The notes beneath the pieces were generated by a model. It was not told the origin of the DNA. It ran no database searches and worked only from the letters and a program-made list of their open reading frames with translations. 64,000 nucleotides of DNA from Azorhizobium oxalatiphilum (GTDB taxonomy: Bacteria > Pseudomonadota > Alphaproteobacteria > Rhizobiales > Xanthobacteraceae): positions 1-64,000 of the forward strand of contig NZ_BMCT01000014.1 in the NCBI RefSeq assembly GCF_014635325.1. The letters are read 5' to 3'. Positions 60,529 through 64,000 of the stretch are shown here, piece after piece. Numbering within the stretch: position 1 is the stretch's first letter; every line of letters starts with the position of its first letter. The position numbers and the translations under genes are program-made.

Positions 60529-62565
60529 TCAGTTCTTGTGGCGCCGGCTGCTGCCGCCGAAATAGCGCAGGGTCAGGCAGGTGATGTCATCAGCCTGCGG
60601 CGCCCCACGCTCGAACTTGCGAATGGATTCCAGCACCCGCTCGGGCGTGTCGGTGACGCTCCACTCCGCCGCACCCTGCTTCAGCAGATCGGCAAGGCGG
60701 GCGTCGCCATAGACTTCCTCGTCGATGTCGAAGGCTTCGGTGACGCCGTCCGTATAAAGGAAGATTGCGTCGCCGGGCGAGAGCGTGAGTTCGCCTTCCG
60801 CATAGACGAAGCCCTCCATGACCGCCACCGCCATGCCGCGCGTGGCGGGCACGATGGAGACCTCGTTGGCCTGCGTGATCATATAGGGCAGGTTGTGGCC
60901 GGCGTTGACGTAGGAGACCTTGCCGCTTTCGAGGTCGATGACGCCGTAGAACAGGGTCACGAACAGCATCTGCTCGTTCTCCTGCGCCAGCAGGTCGTTG
61001 AGACGCCGCACGCTGGTTGCGGGCGAGCGCTCGAACAGCGCCGTGGAGCGCAGCAGCGTGCGCGAGATGGCCATGAAGAGGGCCGCCGGCACGCCCTTGC
61101 CGGAGACATCAGCCACCACGAAGCCGAGCGTGTTCTCGTCGATGAGGAAATAATCGTAGAAGTCGCCACCCACCTCGCGGGCCGGTGTCATGTGGCCGTG
61201 GATGGCCACGCGCGGATTGGGTGGGAAGGCCTTGGGCAGGATGGCGAGCTGCACCTGCGCGGCGATCTCCAGTTCCTGCTGCAGGCCGGCCAGTTTGGTC
61301 TTGGTGACGAGGGCCTCGCGCAGTTCCACCACCATGGCGGACAGGCGGGTGTGCTGCTCCACGATGCGGCGGGACAGGTCATGCAGCACGCGCGCGACAC
61401 GGCGCAGTTCATCCTCGCCCGCGCCGCTGTCGGTGTTGAGGAGGGCCAGCACTTCCTCGCGGTCTGTGGGGTCGATGGCGTCGGCCAGTGCCTGCAGCTC
61501 GGCGGAGATGACCACCTCCTGCCGGCGGCGCACCCGCTCGCGCTGGCGGCGGCTCTCGGCCAGCGCCTGCACGCTGGCGCGGAAGGCCACCACCGCCCCG
61601 GCGATGCGGCCGATCTCGTCGCGGCCCTGGCTTTCCAGCGTCACCGAGGTGTCGCCGCGAGACAGAGCCTGCAGCACATCGATGGCACGCTCCAGCGGCC
61701 TGAAGCTGTACCAGAGGAACATGTTGAGGCCGGCGATGCCGAGTACCGCCAGTCCGATACCGATGGCGATGCCCCAGTGGCGGATGGTCCGCGCCTTGGC
61801 CATGGCCTCGGTATTGTCCACGAGGCTCACCAGCGCGCCCACGGTGCTGCCGCTCACGTCCGGCACCGGAATGCTGGTGACGCCATAGATGCGCCCGTCG
61901 AGGGCGAGCGTGTCGCGCAGGGGCTGGCGCGGGGAAATGGTGAGATTGGCGGCCCGCCAGAGGTCCGCATTGGTGGTGGTGGCGAGCACGCCGCGCAGGG
62001 TGACGAGGCTGGCCGTGGCACCGATGCTGGTGGCGAAGCCGCGCACGGCGGCGTTGGCATCGAGGCCGAGGATGGCCACCCCGGCCTGCCCGTCGGCAAA
62101 GGCGATGCGGCGGGCGGCCACCACCAGCACCTGATTGCTTGAGACCTGGCGCAGGCCGGAGATCCGCTCGCCCACGAACACGCGGTCCATGCTGTCCGCA
62201 TCCAGCAGCCCGCGCCCGGAGGGCACGCCGCGAGAGGCCAGCACTTCCCGGTCCTCCGCCACCACCTCGAACACCGCCGGCAGGCCGCTGGCGAAGATGT
62301 CGAGCCGGGCGAGGGCATTGGCGATGGCGGGGCGGTCGTTCTCGGGCAGGGCGCCTGCCGCGGCCAGCGCGTCGAGGCTCTTCTCCAGCGCGCTGGCCTG
62401 CACGGCCACGATCTCGCGCCAGAGCGCGGTCTGGCCGAGGATGACCACGTTGGAGAGGCGCTCCTCCTCCATCCGCTCGCGCACCACCAGCAGGCCGGCG
62501 AAGCAGCAGAGCAGCAGCAGGAAACCGGCCGCCACCAGAAGCGTGATGCGAGTCCGCAACTGCAT
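60529..62565 (-). CDS. Membrane sensor with HAMP and PP2C-type (SpoIIE) phosphatase domain
   Basis: 678 residues. One span at about 7-28, a periplasmic or extracellular sensor region (about 30-262), a second span (about 265-286), a HAMP domain (about 287-340), a helical linker (about 340-440), and a PP2C-SpoIIE domain (about 440-670). The phosphatase metal motifs are intact: REVGGDFYDYF (about 465), FVVADVSGKGVPAALFMA (about 482-499) and PQADDITCLTLRYF (near the end). Such proteins dephosphorylate STAS-domain antagonists of anti-sigma kinases in partner-switch signalling. No STAS, RsbW or sigma gene is in the window. It begins at the last base of the upstream gene's stop. Confidence 0.9.
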   Translation of the reverse strand: MQLRTRITLLVAAGFLLLLCCFAGLLVVRERMEEERLSNVVILGQTALWREIVAVQASALEKSLDALAAAGALPENDRPAIANALARLDIFASGLPAVFEVVAEDREVLASRGVPSGRGLLDADSMDRVFVGERISGLRQVSSNQVLVVAARRIAFADGQAGVAILGLDANAAVRGFATSIGATASLVTLRGVLATTTNADLWRAANLTISPRQPLRDTLALDGRIYGVTSIPVPDVSGSTVGALVSLVDNTEAMAKARTIRHWGIAIGIGLAVLGIAGLNMFLWYSFRPLERAIDVLQALSRGDTSVTLESQGRDEIGRIAGAVVAFRASVQALAESRRQRERVRRRQEVVISAELQALADAIDPTDREEVLALLNTDSGAGEDELRRVARVLHDLSRRIVEQHTRLSAMVVELREALVTKTKLAGLQQELEIAAQVQLAILPKAFPPNPRVAIHGHMTPAREVGGDFYDYFLIDENTLGFVVADVSGKGVPAALFMAISRTLLRSTALFERSPATSVRRLNDLLAQENEQMLFVTLFYGVIDLESGKVSYVNAGHNLPYMITQANEVSIVPATRGMAVAVMEGFVYAEGELTLSPGDAIFLYTDGVTEAFDIDEEVYGDARLADLLKQGAAEWSVTDTPERVLESIRKFERGAPQADDITCLTLRYFGGSSRRHKN

Positions 62566-63410
62566 CAGGCGCCCCGCTCGCTCTGGTTGACACGCACGGT
62601 GGCTTCACGCGGCGCGGCATCGCGCGGCATGGCCTCGCGGCGGATGCGTTCGACCTCGGGGCGCAGGCGACCATCGAAATCCACCGCCAGCAGTTCCTCC
62701 GCATAGGCCTGGAACGCGGCCCATTTGTCGCTCACCCGGCGGGTGCCGCGAGACAGGGCATCGAAAGCCTGAGCCACCGGCGAACGGCCGATGGCGGCAT
62801 TGGGAGGTCCGGCATCCAGCTCGCCGGCCGCATTGTGGGCCAATGCCGTGGCGAGCCGGCGGCGACGGCGGTCCAGCGAACCACCGGCCACGTAGCCGGA
62901 GATGATACCGGCCAGCACGGCACAGACGAAGGCGGCAGCCGCTACCTGCAACTCCATGGCCTGGAAGGCGCCGCTGAAGGCGATTGGGCTGGTGGTCACG
63001 TCCACCTGTCCGACGGCGAGGCCATCCACGCTGATGGGCGCGCTCACCGTATCAGTGCCGGTGAGGGGGCCCACAGCGCTGCGCACCTCGCGTCCGTCCG
63101 GCCCGCGCACCACGATGCGGGCGATGCCGGGGGTCTGATTCAGGGTCTGCGACAGATAGGCCTCGACGCCGGGGATGAGCTTCAGCGGAATGCCGTAGCG
63201 CGCCGCCTTCTCGAACTGGGTGGACAGCGAGCGGGCGAGCGAGCCGCCGATGACGGACACGTCCCGGCGCGCGGCGTTTTCAACATTGGCCTTGAATTCC
63301 GCCACCAGCAGCATGCCACCCCCGCCGCCCACCAGAAGGGTGACGAGGAAGGCGAACAGGCCGGTAGCCAGCCGTGCGCGGCCGCGCACGGGGCCGTCAG
63401 ATGCTGTCAT
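62565..63410 (-). CDS. Two-span membrane protein (sensor-like), upstream of SpoIIE phosphatase
   Basis: 281 residues from the ATG at 63410; the open frame extends to 63533. Two spans (about 12-35 and 155-178) bracket a periplasmic region of about 120 residues (FKANVENAARRDVSVIGGSL, IVVRGPDGREVRSAVGPL). The cytoplasmic tail (about 180-281) is basic and helical: GSLDRRRRRLATALAHNAAG, then RTRRVSDKWAAFQAYAEEL-like. No enzyme or known output domain. Its start overlaps the upstream gene by 14 bases and its stop shares one base with the phosphatase ATG (TGATG), so all three are translated as a set. Confidence 0.75.
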   Translation of the reverse strand: MTASDGPVRGRARLATGLFAFLVTLLVGGGGGMLLVAEFKANVENAARRDVSVIGGSLARSLSTQFEKAARYGIPLKLIPGVEAYLSQTLNQTPGIARIVVRGPDGREVRSAVGPLTGTDTVSAPISVDGLAVGQVDVTTSPIAFSGAFQAMELQVAAAAFVCAVLAGIISGYVAGGSLDRRRRRLATALAHNAAGELDAGPPNAAIGRSPVAQAFDALSRGTRRVSDKWAAFQAYAEELLAVDFDGRLRPEVERIRREAMPRDAAPREATVRVNQSERGA

Positions 63411-64000
63411 CGAGGGCCTCCAGCTGCTTGAGGCCGGCGTCGATGCGTTCCTCGCTGCGAATCCAGGTGCGGCGGGCCTGCACGGAGAGCTGGGTGAGGC
63501 CCGGTGCTGGTGCCTGCGGGTTCTCCTCACCACGCAGGATGCGCGTCACCCGCCGGAACGGGCTGGTCATCACCGCAGCGAAGGCCAGGACAAGGCCGAT
63601 AGCCACCGCGATGGCGGCGACGATGAAAGCCAGTGTTCGCCCGGAGAGGTCGAACAGCAGGCGTTCGTTGCGTGCCACCCCTTCACTGTCGGTGACGGAG
63701 ACGGCGACCCCGCCGGCAAAGCCGAGGTCGTTGTCAAAGCGGGTGAGATAGATGATTTCGCCGTTGCCCGGCACCGACCAGATGCCGTCACTGCGAATCT
63801 GGGCCATCCAGGGGGCGGGGACATCCTCGCCCACGGCGCCACGGTCGGTGCTGTAGACGGAGCGGCCCTGGCTGTTGAACACGTCGATGGCCTGCACGGA
63901 GGGATCGGCGCCGGTCTCGCGCTCGATGCGGGCCTGCAAGGCGGACAGTTGGTCCAGCGTCAGACCGATGGCGAGATTCGCTTCGGTGGCGCCGCGCAGG
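63397..64000 (-). CDS. Sensor-like membrane protein, N-terminus beyond the window (partial)
   Basis: At least 200 residues; the frame is open to the window edge, so the start lies outside. A periplasmic PAS/Cache-like region comes first (EANLAIGLTLDQLSALQARI, VQAIDVFNSQGRSVYSTDRG, SVPGNGEIIYLTRFDNDLGF). It is followed by one span (LAFIVAAIAVAIGLVLAFAA) and a short cytoplasmic helix region (FRRVTRILRGEENPQAPAPG, RTWIRSEERIDAGLKQLEAL). No output domain follows. It is probably the first sensor of the set with the 62565 gene and the phosphatase. Confidence 0.75.
   Translation of the reverse strand, partial: LRGATEANLAIGLTLDQLSALQARIERETGADPSVQAIDVFNSQGRSVYSTDRGAVGEDVPAPWMAQIRSDGIWSVPGNGEIIYLTRFDNDLGFAGGVAVSVTDSEGVARNERLLFDLSGRTLAFIVAAIAVAIGLVLAFAAVMTSPFRRVTRILRGEENPQAPAPGLTQLSVQARRTWIRSEERIDAGLKQLEALDDSI

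Overview
This 64 kb window is GC-rich chromosomal DNA from an alphaproteobacterium of the order Hyphomicrobiales (Rhizobiales). The best fit is the Xanthobacteraceae (Xanthobacter, Azorhizobium or Ancylobacter type). The evidence is the protein sequences themselves, the tuf / tRNA-Trp / secE / nusG / rplKA / rplJL / rpoBC order, C1 genes (fae, ftfL), and families of imperfect palindromic repeats in intergenic DNA. The genus is inferred, not proven. I see no phage, insertion sequence, CRISPR array, rRNA operon or plasmid function.

Layout. (1) 0-13.5 kb: the end of tuf, a small Cys-rich secreted protein, tRNA-Trp, secE-nusG, rplK-rplA, and then rplJ-rplL-rpoB-rpoC behind a strong promoter and a roughly 480-nt leader. 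Hairpin terminators or attenuators separate the transcription blocks. (2) 13.5-27 kb: mixed metabolic and envelope genes. These are a LuxR-type regulator, formaldehyde-activating enzyme, a secreted glycoside hydrolase, a metallophosphoesterase, an LTXXQ periplasmic protein behind an AT-rich operator-like region, an MFS carrier, a WbsX/RgpF fusion, formate-tetrahydrofolate ligase, a DUF971 protein and MoaA. Four copies of one structured intergenic repeat lie only in this part. (3) 27-38 kb: a DMT permease, S49 protease, secreted trypsin-like protease with a partner, TrmN6-like methyltransferase, DUF2007, polyprenyl diphosphate synthase, YnfA, IspE, a TPR protein and LysR. (4) 37.7-46.8 kb, nearly all minus strand: a lipoprotein, the M16 protease pair, a repeat-bearing secreted protein, LspA, glnK-amtB (probable sigma-54 control) and TesB. 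(5) 47-60.5 kb: a UbiH-like hydroxylase, a PaaI thioesterase, two TetR circuits with visible palindromic operators, MOSC, HisS, EamA, Trm112-like, SfsA, an FAD-linked 2-hydroxyacid dehydrogenase, MFS, a monooxygenase and GrxB. (6) 60.5-64 kb: a minus-strand translationally coupled set of two membrane sensors and a HAMP/PP2C (SpoIIE) phosphatase that runs off the right edge.

How the genes fit together. The first 13.5 kb is the core transcription/translation block. Fae and FtfL point to formaldehyde and formate handling through H4MPT and H4F. Much of the rest is envelope maintenance: lipoprotein signal peptidase, several proteases, secreted hypothetical proteins and polysaccharide synthesis. 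The most interesting items for follow-up are the covarying repeat family, the sensor-sensor-phosphatase cassette at the right edge, the paired TetR operators near 50 kb, the 20-bp palindrome at 59.5 kb, and the nested inverted repeats in the AT-rich island at 18.3 kb.
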